DNA from: Lentzea guizhouensis
Lineage (GTDB): Bacteria; Actinomycetota; Actinomycetes; Mycobacteriales; Pseudonocardiaceae
Reading direction: 5' to 3'
Assembly: GCF_001701025.1 (NCBI RefSeq)
Contig: NZ_CP016793.1
Location: 1,054,001-1,118,000 of the forward strand
DNA: 64,000 nucleotides
Shown here: one piece after another, positions 32,815 to 40,306 of the stretch
Layout: every line of letters starts with the position of its first letter
Position numbering within the stretch: position 1 is the stretch's first letter
The notes under the pieces: generated by a model
Database searches by the model: none
What the model was told of the DNA's origin: nothing
Seen by the model: only the letters and a program-made list of their open reading frames with translations
Position numbers and translations under genes: made by a program

Positions 32815-33516
32815 TCAGTCGGCCAGCCGGTCGAGCGGGATGCGTCTGGCCAGCACGTCCTTCGCCACCGAACGCACCGAACGGCCGGTGGCGAACGCGT
32901 GCGCGCGCAGCCTCAGCAACGCGTCGTCGAGGCCGACCTGCAGCTGCACCGCCAGCATGCCCGTGGCCATGTTCACCTCCTGGTACGACACGTCCATCCG
33001 CAGCCGGTCGTCGTCGTCCATCTCCTCGTTCTGCGCGAGCAGCACGTGTGCGACGAGGTCGGCCAGCACCACGGCGTCGGCGGTGGCCTGCGCCGGCAGG
33101 TTCCCCGGTCGCCTGCCGTACAACGCCAGCGTGCCCACCACCATCCCGCCGATCCGCAACGGGAAGACGAACACCGACGACAGCCCGCCCGTCGTCGCGG
33201 CCTCGACGAACGCGGGCCAGCGCGCCGACTCCGCGGCCAGGTCGCCGACCAGCACCGGTTCCCCCGCGCCGGCCACGTCCGGATCGGGCCCCTCGCCGAG
33301 CGTGTACTGCGCCTCCGCGAGGCCGGCCGCCCACGTGCCGCTCGCCCCCACGAGCTCCTCGGCCTGACCGCTGCCGTGCAGCACCACCGCCACGCCGTCG
33401 ACGCCCGGCAGCTCCCGCAGCACCACCGCGCACAACGACCTGGCCAGCGTGGGGCGGTCCCCCGCGCCGCACTCGGTGACCAGGCGGGTGAGCCTGTCGT
33501 GCCGTCGCTCGTCCAC
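32815..33516 (-). CDS. GAF-ANTAR regulator 1
   Basis: The 233-residue protein has a GAF domain (about 25-155) with SVFVFPLRIGGMVVGTLALY, then an ANTAR RNA-binding domain (about 170-225) with YQEVNMATGMLAVQLQVGLD and ALLRLRAHAFATGRSV. ANTAR proteins act as antiterminators on paired hairpins in target mRNAs. It is the first of three neighbouring GAF-ANTAR genes. Signal and RNA target are unknown. The stop lies 26 bp from the convergent ankyrin gene. Confidence 0.87.
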   Translation of the reverse strand: MDERRHDRLTRLVTECGAGDRPTLARSLCAVVLRELPGVDGVAVVLHGSGQAEELVGASGTWAAGLAEAQYTLGEGPDPDVAGAGEPVLVGDLAAESARWPAFVEAATTGGLSSVFVFPLRIGGMVVGTLALYGRRPGNLPAQATADAVVLADLVAHVLLAQNEEMDDDDRLRMDVSYQEVNMATGMLAVQLQVGLDDALLRLRAHAFATGRSVRSVAKDVLARRIPLDRLAD

Positions 33517-33546
33517 CTGCGCTCTCCCGGGTTCCGGCCGGGGCGG

Positions 33547-34404
33547 TCAGCGTCGCCGCGGGTCGGGCACGTCGGGCAGGTCGCCGGCGCGCCCGGACGC
33601 GACCGCCTCGGCGATCTCGACGAGTTTGACGTTGAGCTGCTGTGAGGCGTGCCGCAGCTGGTCGAACGCCTTGTCCGCGGTGAGCCCGCGCCTGGCCATC
33701 AGGATGCCTTTGGCCTGCCCGATGACGTCGCGCGAGTCGATCGCCCGCCGCAGCTGCTCGACCTTCAGGTCGGCGGCGGTGACGGCGTGGGTGTGCGCCA
33801 GTGCCAGTGAGGCGTGGGTGGCCAGCAGCAGCGAGGCCGCCTGGGCTGTCTCGTCCAGGCCGTCGCGCCGGCGCGAGTAGACGTTGAGCGCACCGGACAA
33901 CCGCGGCGGCTTGACGTGGGGCAGCAACGCGGTGGCCAGCACGGCACCCATCCCCCGTGCGGCGGCGGCCGGGCCGAACCGGGGCCAGGCCCGTGCGACG
34001 GTGAGGTCGGCCGCGAGCACGACGGCGGGCCCTGCCGGTTCGGCGACGTCGAGGCAGGGGCCTTCATGCAGGTCGTACTGCAGCTGGTCGAGCTCGATCG
34101 CGACCCGGTCGGTCTGGACGGGCGTGTGGAAGTGGCCGTCGGCCGAGCGCAGCGTGATGCTGACCAGCTCCGCGCCCGGCACGACCAGCACGGCCGCCCG
34201 CACCACCTGCTGCAGCACCTCCTGCGCGGTGGCGGCGTCGAGCAGGGAGCAGGTCAGGGTGGCGAACTGCTGGGCGAGCGGGCCCAGCGGAGCTCCGTGG
34301 TCGCGCATCGGTGCGTGCCCGTTGCGCTTCGCCTGCTCGGCGTCCGCGGTGAACCGGCCCTTGTCAAGACTCCAGTCCTCGGCGCTCGGTGACGCGTGCG
34401 ACAC
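33547..34404 (-). CDS. GAF-ANTAR regulator 2
   Basis: From GTG 34404 (AAGGAGG about 9 nt upstream) the product has 285 residues. A GAF domain (about 45-185) with GPCLDVAEPAGPAVVLAADL precedes an ANTAR domain (about 205-265) with VEQLRRAIDSRDVIGQAKGI and ADKAFDQLRHASQQLNVKL, keeping the canonical IGQAKGILM core. It lies 30 bp upstream of regulator 1 on the same strand, so the two are likely cotranscribed. The first 40 residues are polar and family-unlike. Confidence 0.87.
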   Translation of the reverse strand: MSHASPSAEDWSLDKGRFTADAEQAKRNGHAPMRDHGAPLGPLAQQFATLTCSLLDAATAQEVLQQVVRAAVLVVPGAELVSITLRSADGHFHTPVQTDRVAIELDQLQYDLHEGPCLDVAEPAGPAVVLAADLTVARAWPRFGPAAAARGMGAVLATALLPHVKPPRLSGALNVYSRRRDGLDETAQAASLLLATHASLALAHTHAVTAADLKVEQLRRAIDSRDVIGQAKGILMARRGLTADKAFDQLRHASQQLNVKLVEIAEAVASGRAGDLPDVPDPRRR

Positions 34405-34574
34405 CTCGGTCGCCTCCTTCCCGCGTGCTCCGCGGGTCTCACTCTGCCGTGCCGGTGGCCCTCGCGCACGCCACGCCGGGGGTGACCGCGCGTTTGGCGG
34501 CGAGCCGTACCATTCGCTGCGAGCGTTGAGCATCCAGCGCCGCACAGTCGCTTCCCACGGAAGGCACCGCGGTC

Positions 34575-35369
34575 ATGGATGACAAGACGACGCTGCCGGA
34601 ACGCCCCCTCACGGCGTCGGACGCCGGCAGCCGGCCCGACCCGGTCGAGCGACTGGACGAGGCGACCGCCGCACTGTCGGCGTTGCAGGACAACCTGTCC
34701 GGGGAGGAACCCCTCGACCAGGTCCTGCAGCGGCTCGCGGAGACCGCGCGCGCGGCGGTGGCGGACGCCGACGCGGTGACCGTGTCCGTGAGCCCGGAGG
34801 ACCCGAGGACGGCGGCCGCCACCGACAGGTCGCTCGTGGAGATCGACGAACGGCAGTACGACGCGGACCGCGGCCCCTGCCTGGAGGCGGCGCGCACGCT
34901 CAAGATCGTCCGCGCGGTCGTCGGCGAGAACGACGACCGGTGGCCGGAGTTCGAGGCCTCGGCGAGCAAGCACGGGGTCCACGCGTACCTGTCGGTGCCG
35001 GTGGTGTTCCCGGCGTCGGACGACGACGACCGCGACGACGACGAGCACGTGGCGTCGCTCAACATCTACAGCTACACGGCCGCCGCGTTCGACCCGTTCG
35101 ACGAGAGCCTGATGCGGCTGTTCACCACCGCGGCGAGCGCGGCGGTCAGCAACGCGCTGCGGTGGCAGCGTTCCCGCGAGCACGTCGGCCACCTGGAGAC
35201 GGCGCTCGTCTCGCGGGCGGTCATCGACCAGGCCAAGGGCGTGCTGATGGCGGTGCACTCCTGCGGCGCCGACGAGGCGTTCGCGATGCTCGTCCGCCGG
35301 TCGCAGCACGAGAACAGGAAGCTGCGCGACGTCGCGCAGGCACTGCTCGACAGCCTCACCGGGCGTTGA
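34575..35369 (+). CDS. GAF-ANTAR regulator 3
   Basis: The 264-residue protein repeats the GAF-ANTAR design: RQYDADRGPCLEAARTLKIV and YLSVPVVFPASDDDDRDDDE in the GAF part, then VSRAVIDQAKGVLMAVHSCG and FAMLVRRSQHENRKLRDVAQ in ANTAR. The Asp-rich loop DDDDRDDDE in the GAF domain is unusual. It is divergent from regulator 2 (170-bp spacer). Three ANTAR genes in 2.6 kb suggest local duplication. Confidence 0.87.
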   Translation: MDDKTTLPERPLTASDAGSRPDPVERLDEATAALSALQDNLSGEEPLDQVLQRLAETARAAVADADAVTVSVSPEDPRTAAATDRSLVEIDERQYDADRGPCLEAARTLKIVRAVVGENDDRWPEFEASASKHGVHAYLSVPVVFPASDDDDRDDDEHVASLNIYSYTAAAFDPFDESLMRLFTTAASAAVSNALRWQRSREHVGHLETALVSRAVIDQAKGVLMAVHSCGADEAFAMLVRRSQHENRKLRDVAQALLDSLTGR

Positions 35370-35406
35370 TCGAGCAGTGCCGCGACATCGTTGCCGGACC
35401 TGGTGA

Positions 35407-36060
35407 TCAGGCGGGCATCAGCACCGAGTCGATGAGGTAGACGGTCGCGTTCGCGGTCTTCACGCCACCGCAGACCACGTTGGCGTCGTTGACCTTCAGC
35501 GCGTTGCCCGAACCGGTCACCTTCACGGTGCCGGTCTGCACGGTCTTCTGGTCGCCGGCGATCTTGTCAGGCGTGATCTGGCCGGGAACCACGTGGTAGG
35601 TCAGGATCTTGGTCAGCAGCGCGTCGTCGGTCTTGAGCTTCTCGATCGTCGCGGCGTCGATCTTGGCGAACGCGGAGTCGACCGGCGCGAACACCGTGAA
35701 CTCGGCACCGTTGAGCGTCGAGACCAGGTTCACCTTCGGGTTGAGCTTGCCCGACACGGCGCTGACCAGCGTCGTGAGCAGCGGGTTGTTGCTCGCCGCG
35801 ACGGCCACCGGGTCAGCGGCCATGCCCGAGACGGAACCGGCGCCGGACGGGACCTGCTTGGCGTAGTCGGCACAGCCGGGACCCACCAGGTTCGCGGCCG
35901 GGTCGGCCATCGCCTGCGACGACGGCGCCATCGAGGTCGCCGAGGTGGGAGCGGTCGAGGAGCTGCTGCTCGCCATGTCGCCCGAGCCGCACGCCGCGCC
36001 GAACAGTGCGAGCGAAACGGCGCCGGCGGCGAGGACGGTGTTGCGGACGGTCTTGTTCAT
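35407..36060 (-). CDS. Fasciclin-domain lipoprotein (MPT70/MPT83-like)
   Basis: The 217-residue protein has a signal peptide with lipobox GAAC, a Ser/Thr/Ala-rich linker and one fasciclin domain (about 85-215). The domain shows the H1 motif [14 protein letters not shown] and H2-like [14 protein letters not shown]. It is an extracytoplasmic, lipid-anchored protein resembling mycobacterial MPT83, a cell-wall antigen controlled by SigK. It diverges from sigK-rskA and has a SigK-like promoter upstream. Confidence 0.9.
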   Translation of the reverse strand: MNKTVRNTVLAAGAVSLALFGAACGSGDMASSSSSTAPTSATSMAPSSQAMADPAANLVGPGCADYAKQVPSGAGSVSGMAADPVAVAASNNPLLTTLVSAVSGKLNPKVNLVSTLNGAEFTVFAPVDSAFAKIDAATIEKLKTDDALLTKILTYHVVPGQITPDKIAGDQKTVQTGTVKVTGSGNALKVNDANVVCGGVKTANATVYLIDSVLMPA

Positions 36061-36103
36061 GACAGGACATCTCCAAACAGTGGTCGAGCGGTTGCTACTC
36101 GTG

Positions 36104-36130
36104 ATTCGCCACGCCCTGGAGAGCGGATGG
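36104..36130 (-). promoter_or_regulatory. SigK-like promoter of the fasciclin gene
   Basis: On the minus strand CCATCC (36130-36125) is followed after 15 nt by GCGAAT (36109-36104), about 43 nt before the ATG. The mycobacterial SigK consensus is CCATCC with a CCGAAT-type -10. The match is one base off, with a slightly short spacer. Confidence 0.6.
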
Positions 36131-36282
36131 GTGTGGTTATCGATCCGTTACCAACCGCAGCGTCCACAGTGGATTTTCCAGCCCGTCCCGACGATCTTCG
36201 GCCGATCGTGGCGCATCCGGAACCGAACCATTCCGGCCGCTGCAGCGAACACCTGTAGACAACGCCGAGGAGAGGACGCACG

Positions 36283-36885
36283 ATGCCGAAGCTCGAGCGG
36301 TCGCTGCACAGCCTGCCGCCGGAGCCCGGCGGACCGGCCGAGCCGTCCGCCGACGACCTGCTGCCCCTGGTCGCGCGCGGCGACGAAGCCGCGTTCGAAA
36401 AGCTCTACGACGTGGTGTCCGGCTCGGTGTTCGGCCTGATCAGGCGGGTTGTGCGGGACCAGGCGCAGTCGGAGGAGGTGTTCCAGGAGGTGATGCTCGA
36501 GGTGTGGCGGACCGCGACCAGGTTCGACCCGGCCAGAGGCAGCGCGATGACCTGGATGATGACGCTGACCCACCGCCGCGCCGTCGACCGCGTCCGTTCC
36601 GCCCAGGCGGCGAGCAACCGCGAGGAGCACGTGGCCCGCCTCGACCCGGCCAGGCCGTTCGACGAGGTGAGCGAACAGGTCTCCGGCCGGCTCGAACAAC
36701 GCCAGGTGCGCCGCTGCCTGAGCTTCCTGACCGGGCTGCAGCGCGAGTCCGTGCTGCTCGCCTACTACCAGGGCTACTCCTACCCGGAGGTCGCGAGCCT
36801 GCTGGGCCTCCCGCTCGGCACGGTCAAGACGAGGATGCGCGACGGCCTGATCCGGCTCCGCGACTGCATGGGGGTGACCGGATGA
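36283..36885 (+). CDS. sigK: ECF sigma factor SigK
   Basis: The 200-residue protein has sigma region 2 (DEAAFEKLYDVVSGSVFGLI and EEVFQEVMLEVWRTATRFDP, about 35-95) and region 4 (LTGLQRESVLLAYYQGYSYP and ASLLGLPLGTVKTRMRDGLI, about 145-195). No extra C-terminal domain is present. The call to SigK rests on the adjacent RskA-type anti-sigma gene and the divergent MPT83-like gene, which match mycobacterial SigK loci. It directs transcription of extracytoplasmic-function genes when released from RskA. Its TGA overlaps the start of rskA (ATGA). Confidence 0.88.
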   Translation: MPKLERSLHSLPPEPGGPAEPSADDLLPLVARGDEAAFEKLYDVVSGSVFGLIRRVVRDQAQSEEVFQEVMLEVWRTATRFDPARGSAMTWMMTLTHRRAVDRVRSAQAASNREEHVARLDPARPFDEVSEQVSGRLEQRQVRRCLSFLTGLQRESVLLAYYQGYSYPEVASLLGLPLGTVKTRMRDGLIRLRDCMGVTG

Positions 36886-37593
36886 GAACCACGTCCGTCG
36901 ATCTGCACACGCTCACCGGCGCCTACGCCGTGAATGCGGTGTCCGACACCGAACGCGCGGCCTTCGAGATCCACCTCGCCCGCTGCACGAGCTGCGCGGT
37001 CGAGGTCGCCGAGCTCGCGGCCACCGCCACCCGCCTCGGCGTCGCCGCCGAGCACGCGCCACCACCCCAGCTCCGCGCCGCGTGCTGGCAGCGGCGAGCG
37101 AAACCCGCCAACTCGCCCGCGGACCCCCGTCCCGCTCCCCCGCTGGCGCTCCGCGGGCGGTCTGCTCGCCGCGGCCTGCCTCGTCGCCGGCATCGTGCTC
37201 ACCGTGCAGGTCGCCACCCCCGGCGACCAGTCCCGGCAACTCGAACAGCTCGCCGCCGAGTACGGCCGGTTCTCCGACCTGCTGTCCACACCGGACGCCC
37301 GGCTGCTCAACGCGAACGGCCCCGACGGCTCCACCGGCACCGCCGTCATCTCCCCCAGCCGCAACGAGGTGCTGTTCCTCAGCCGTTCAATGCCCGCCCC
37401 ACCACCGGACCACGTCTACCAGCTGTGGCTCGTCAACTCGACGGGCGAACACTCGGCCGGCGTCCTCACCGACTCGGCCCCGGTGCTCGCCGGCGGAGTC
37501 CCCGAACCGCAGAAGGTGGCGGTCACCGTTGAGCCGCAAGGAGGTTCGGAGAAGCCCACCACCACCCCGGTGATGGTCATCACGCTCGCCTGA
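36882..37593 (+). CDS. rskA: Anti-sigma-K factor RskA, two apparent frameshifts
   Basis: Starting at ATG 36882 the product reads HTLTGAYAVNAVSDTERAAF and HLARCTSCAVEVAEL, an HxxxCxxC zinc anti-sigma domain. After position 37082 the frame changes to LAAASETRQLARGP, and after the CCCCC run at 37124-37128 to PLPRWRSAGG. A membrane helix (LLAAACLVAGIVLTVQV) and the extracytoplasmic RskA domain (SRNEVLFLSRSMPAPPPDHV; YQLWLVNSTGEHSAGVL) follow. Adding one G near 37082 and one C in the run restores a continuous 237-residue RskA. Two adjacent homopolymer losses suggest sequence error. If real, SigK would be unrestrained. Confidence 0.8.
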
Positions 37594-37613
37594 CCTGCTT
37601 TACGCTGCCCGCC

Positions 37614-38240
37614 ATGAAGAAGCAGGCCTACGCGCTGGCCGCGGTCGTGGACTCGATCGCGGCCCTGCGCCGCCCCAACCGCGTGCGCAGGGTCACCAAA
37701 ACAGCGCTGATGCCCGCCCTCGCGGTCGCCACCCCACCCCGTGACCCGGCCATGGCACTCGGCCTGGCCGGTTCGTGGGCAGGCGACGTGGCCCTGCTCG
37801 GCGACTCCGACCAGGCCTTCCGCACCGGCCTCGTCAGCTTCCTGGCCGCCCACGTGGGCTACACCACAGCCCTGGCCCGCCGCTCCCAGCCAGGCTCGCG
37901 CGGCGCCGTCCTCCCGATCGTGGCCGCCTCCTCCGCCGGAGCTTGGCTGTTCGGTCGCGCTGCCGGTCCGCTGGGACGTCCGGTGGCCCTGTACGCGCTG
38001 ACCCTGGGGACGATGGTGGCCGCCGCCTCAACCGCCCGCGGCACCGGTGCCCGGCGAGTTGTCTGTGGCGCAACGCTCTTCCTGCTCTCGGACGCCCTGC
38101 TGGGGTCGAGCCGGTTCGTCCTTTCCGGACGAACGGCCCGAGTCGCGTCGGCCGGGGTGATGCCGACGTACACGGCCGCGCAGTGGCTGCTGCACACCGG
38201 GTTCGCGCGAGGGGGTTCGGCGGACGGGGAGCCCGCGTAA
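37614..38240 (+). CDS. YhhN-family lysoplasmalogenase-like membrane protein
   Basis: The 208-residue protein has about seven hydrophobic segments and the YhhN/TMEM86 signature LGLAGSWAGDVALLGDS with the conserved Asp of SxxGD, later GATLFLLSDALLGSSRF. Characterised relatives cleave the vinyl-ether bond of lysoplasmalogens in the membrane. The substrate in an actinomycete is not known. It begins 20 bp after rskA on the same strand and may share its transcript. Confidence 0.8.
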   Translation: MKKQAYALAAVVDSIAALRRPNRVRRVTKTALMPALAVATPPRDPAMALGLAGSWAGDVALLGDSDQAFRTGLVSFLAAHVGYTTALARRSQPGSRGAVLPIVAASSAGAWLFGRAAGPLGRPVALYALTLGTMVAAASTARGTGARRVVCGATLFLLSDALLGSSRFVLSGRTARVASAGVMPTYTAAQWLLHTGFARGGSADGEPA

Positions 38241-38260
38241 GGGGACCCTCAGGCATGTGC

Positions 38261-38266
38261 TAACGT
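38261..38266 (+). promoter_or_regulatory. -10 element of the second tRNA-Lys gene
   Basis: TAACGT within GTGCTAACGTTCT is followed by a leader very like that of copy 1 (CGTCGGAACG.GCA, CCGGCACACAAACAAGC). The spacing to the tRNA is similar in both copies. Confidence 0.5.
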
Positions 38267-38306
38267 TCTTCTCGTCGGAACGTGCAGGACACCGGCACAC
38301 AAACAA

Positions 38307-38380
38307 GCGCCGCTAGCTCAGTTGGTTAGAGCAGCTGACTCTTAATCAGCGGGTCCGGGGTTCGAGTCCCTGGCGGCGTA
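38307..38380 (+). tRNA. tRNA-Lys (anticodon CTT), copy 2
   Basis: It is identical over all 74 nt to copy 1 at 29299-29372. Acceptor GCGCCGC/GCGGCGT and loop CTCTTAA are intact and CCA is not encoded. Confidence 0.95.
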
Positions 38381-38384
38381 CACC

Positions 38385-38427
38385 GGAGAAGCGGGTCGAG
38401 ATTCCTCTCGACCCGCTTCTCCGCGTT
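38385..38427 (+). terminator. Intrinsic terminator after tRNA-Lys copy 2
   Basis: GGAGAAGCGGGTCGAGA and its complement form a perfect 17-bp stem around TTCC, followed by GCGTTT. Differences from copy 1 are compensatory, so the stem is conserved. Confidence 0.88.
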
Positions 38428-38445
38428 TCGGTACCGGACCGGATG

Positions 38446-40035
38446 TCAGCCGCGGCGCCACTTCTGGTTGGCGCCACCCACGCAGTCCCACATGTGCAGG
38501 ACCGCGTCGTTGTTCGGGTTCCACTCCGCGATGTCCACGCACTTGTTCGCCTGCGGGTTCACCAGGTCACCGGCGCCGTTCAGCACGAACTGCTGGGCCG
38601 GGTTGCCCGAGCAGGTGGCGAGCTGGACGGCGGCGCCGTTGGCGGTGGAGCCCCAGGCCACGTCCACGCACTTGTTGTTCTCGGTGCGCAGGGTGCCGTT
38701 GACGAACTCGAACTTCTGGTTCGTGCCACCGGTGCAGTCCCACACGATCAGGCGCTGGCCGTCGGCGAAGTTCCAGTTCGGCACGTCGATGCACTTGTTG
38801 TGCCAGTTGCTGACGATGCTGCCGAGCGTGGGCTGGGGGTTGGAGCTGCCGCTGAACGGGGTGAGGATGATGCCGGCCGAGCGCGGGTCGCCGTCGTGCA
38901 CCAGGGACTCCTGGGCCTGCACGTCGTCGAAGGCGAAGCCGTAGGCCTTGCCGTCCACCATGTTCTGGTGCACCAGGCGCGAGTAGTGGTTGGTGATGGT
39001 GCCCTGGTAGAAGTCCGCGGGGCCGCCGCCGGGCTGGGTGTCGATGCGGCCGAGCGTGGTGCGGTGCAGGGCGGCGCAGAGGGTGCGGGCGATCGGGCCG
39101 ATCACCTGGTCGTTGGGGGCGTGCAGGGCGCCGTCGCAGCCCCAGACGTTCGAGGTGGAGGGCTTGGCGAACGAGGCGACCTGCTGGCCGGCGGTGTTCG
39201 TGAAGTTCATGGTGTTGCCGGAGGTGCGGCCGAAGTACTTCACGTCGGGGCGGTCGCCGAACGGTTGCACGGTCAGCGTCTTGCCCGTGTACGCGTTCCA
39301 GGCCTGGGTGATGTACGGGTCCAGGTAGTTGCGGTCGAAGTTGCCGACGTCGGCCGCCTTGCCGGGGGCGAGGACGCGCAGCACCGTGCCGTCCGGGCGG
39401 GACATGATCGAGCCGGCCCAGCCCGCCTGGTTGCGGATGCCGTTGATGACGGCGTCGCGGCCGCCGGACTTCAGCTCGCCCGTCTTCTTCGTGGCGCCGC
39501 TCGCGCCCGTCACCGTGACGGCGTGCGGCACGGCGAACATGTCCACCTGGGAGCTGTTCAGCCACAGGCCCGCGTCGTTGTAGGTGAACTCGCTCCAGTC
39601 GAACAGGATGCCGCTGTTCGGGTCGCCGGACGCCCACGGCGCGGGCTGCACCAGGCCGTCGGGCGTCAGGAAGAACTTCAGCTTCTCGCCGAACGACATG
39701 TAGACGCGGCCGGAGATGAACCTGGGCACGCGCAACGTGGCGGTGCCGCCGAGGCCGGGGCCGGCGATCGACACGTCCGGTGCGGGCGTGGGCGGGTTGC
39801 CGCCGGGCGACCACGGCGTGAAGGTGCCCGCCTGGTTGACGTACCCGAGGCGTCCGTTGCGGATGTCGGTGCCCAGGACGTACAGGTGCACGGCCTCGGA
39901 CCGGCCGCTGTTGTTGGTGACGTTGAGGGGCAGCAGGTCGGGGCCGATCGCCTGGGCGGGCGCGATCGCGACAGCCGCCGACGTGGCCGCCACCAGTGCG
40001 GCGAGCGCGCTCAACCACTTCGTTCGAGTACGCAT
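38446..40035 (-). CDS. Secreted GH64 beta-1,3-glucanase with ricin-type module
   Basis: From ATG 40035 (AAGGAGT 5 nt upstream) the product has 529 residues with a Sec signal peptide ending APAQA. The GH64 thaumatin-like catalytic domain (about 30-395) shows FISGRVYMSFGEKLKFFL, ILFDWSEFTYN, WGCDGALHAPNDQVIGPI and AYGFAFDDVQAQESLVHDGD. A ricin-B/CBM13 trefoil follows (about 405-529) with repeated QxW-type ends: CTGGTNQKFEF, CSGNPAQQFVL, CVGGANQKWRR. GH64 enzymes release laminaripentaose-type oligosaccharides from beta-1,3-glucan, for instance fungal walls. An in-frame ATG at 40104 lacks a signal peptide. A LacI-type operator lies 95 bp upstream. Confidence 0.92.
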   Translation of the reverse strand: MRTRTKWLSALAALVAATSAAVAIAPAQAIGPDLLPLNVTNNSGRSEAVHLYVLGTDIRNGRLGYVNQAGTFTPWSPGGNPPTPAPDVSIAGPGLGGTATLRVPRFISGRVYMSFGEKLKFFLTPDGLVQPAPWASGDPNSGILFDWSEFTYNDAGLWLNSSQVDMFAVPHAVTVTGASGATKKTGELKSGGRDAVINGIRNQAGWAGSIMSRPDGTVLRVLAPGKAADVGNFDRNYLDPYITQAWNAYTGKTLTVQPFGDRPDVKYFGRTSGNTMNFTNTAGQQVASFAKPSTSNVWGCDGALHAPNDQVIGPIARTLCAALHRTTLGRIDTQPGGGPADFYQGTITNHYSRLVHQNMVDGKAYGFAFDDVQAQESLVHDGDPRSAGIILTPFSGSSNPQPTLGSIVSNWHNKCIDVPNWNFADGQRLIVWDCTGGTNQKFEFVNGTLRTENNKCVDVAWGSTANGAAVQLATCSGNPAQQFVLNGAGDLVNPQANKCVDIAEWNPNNDAVLHMWDCVGGANQKWRRG

Positions 40036-40129
40036 GTGACTCCTTGTGCAGGGGTGCTCCGTCAGCAGGACACCGACCGGTTCAGGGCGGTCGGTGGCCT
40101 TCACTCCGAGAACTGGTCCAGACCGGTTA

Positions 40130-40143
40130 TGAGAGCGCTTCCA
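40130..40143. promoter_or_regulatory. LacI-type operator of the GH64 glucanase gene
   Basis: TGAGAGCGCTTCCA matches the perfect palindrome of the GH16 gene (1267-1280) at 12 of 14 positions. It lies upstream of the minus-strand start at 40035. Confidence 0.7.
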
Positions 40144-40267
40144 TGGTTGTTCGCAGGTACGAGCCTTGTCAATACCGACGGGAAAGCCGGGACAGCCCGA
40201 TTGGAGTCCATTTCACAGCGATCTCACGGAGCACCGGCCGGCCAGATCGCACGGCCGACGACGCGAT

Positions 40268-40300
40268 CGGCGGTGGAGCAGGTCACCTGCTCCACCGCCG
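40268..40300 (-). terminator. Perfect palindrome after the S8 protease gene
   Basis: CGGCGGTGGAGCAGGT and ACCTGCTCCACCGCCG flank a single C, just after the protease stop. This long stem without a T-run probably terminates the protease transcript. Confidence 0.65.
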
Positions 40301-40306
40301 ACGTGC

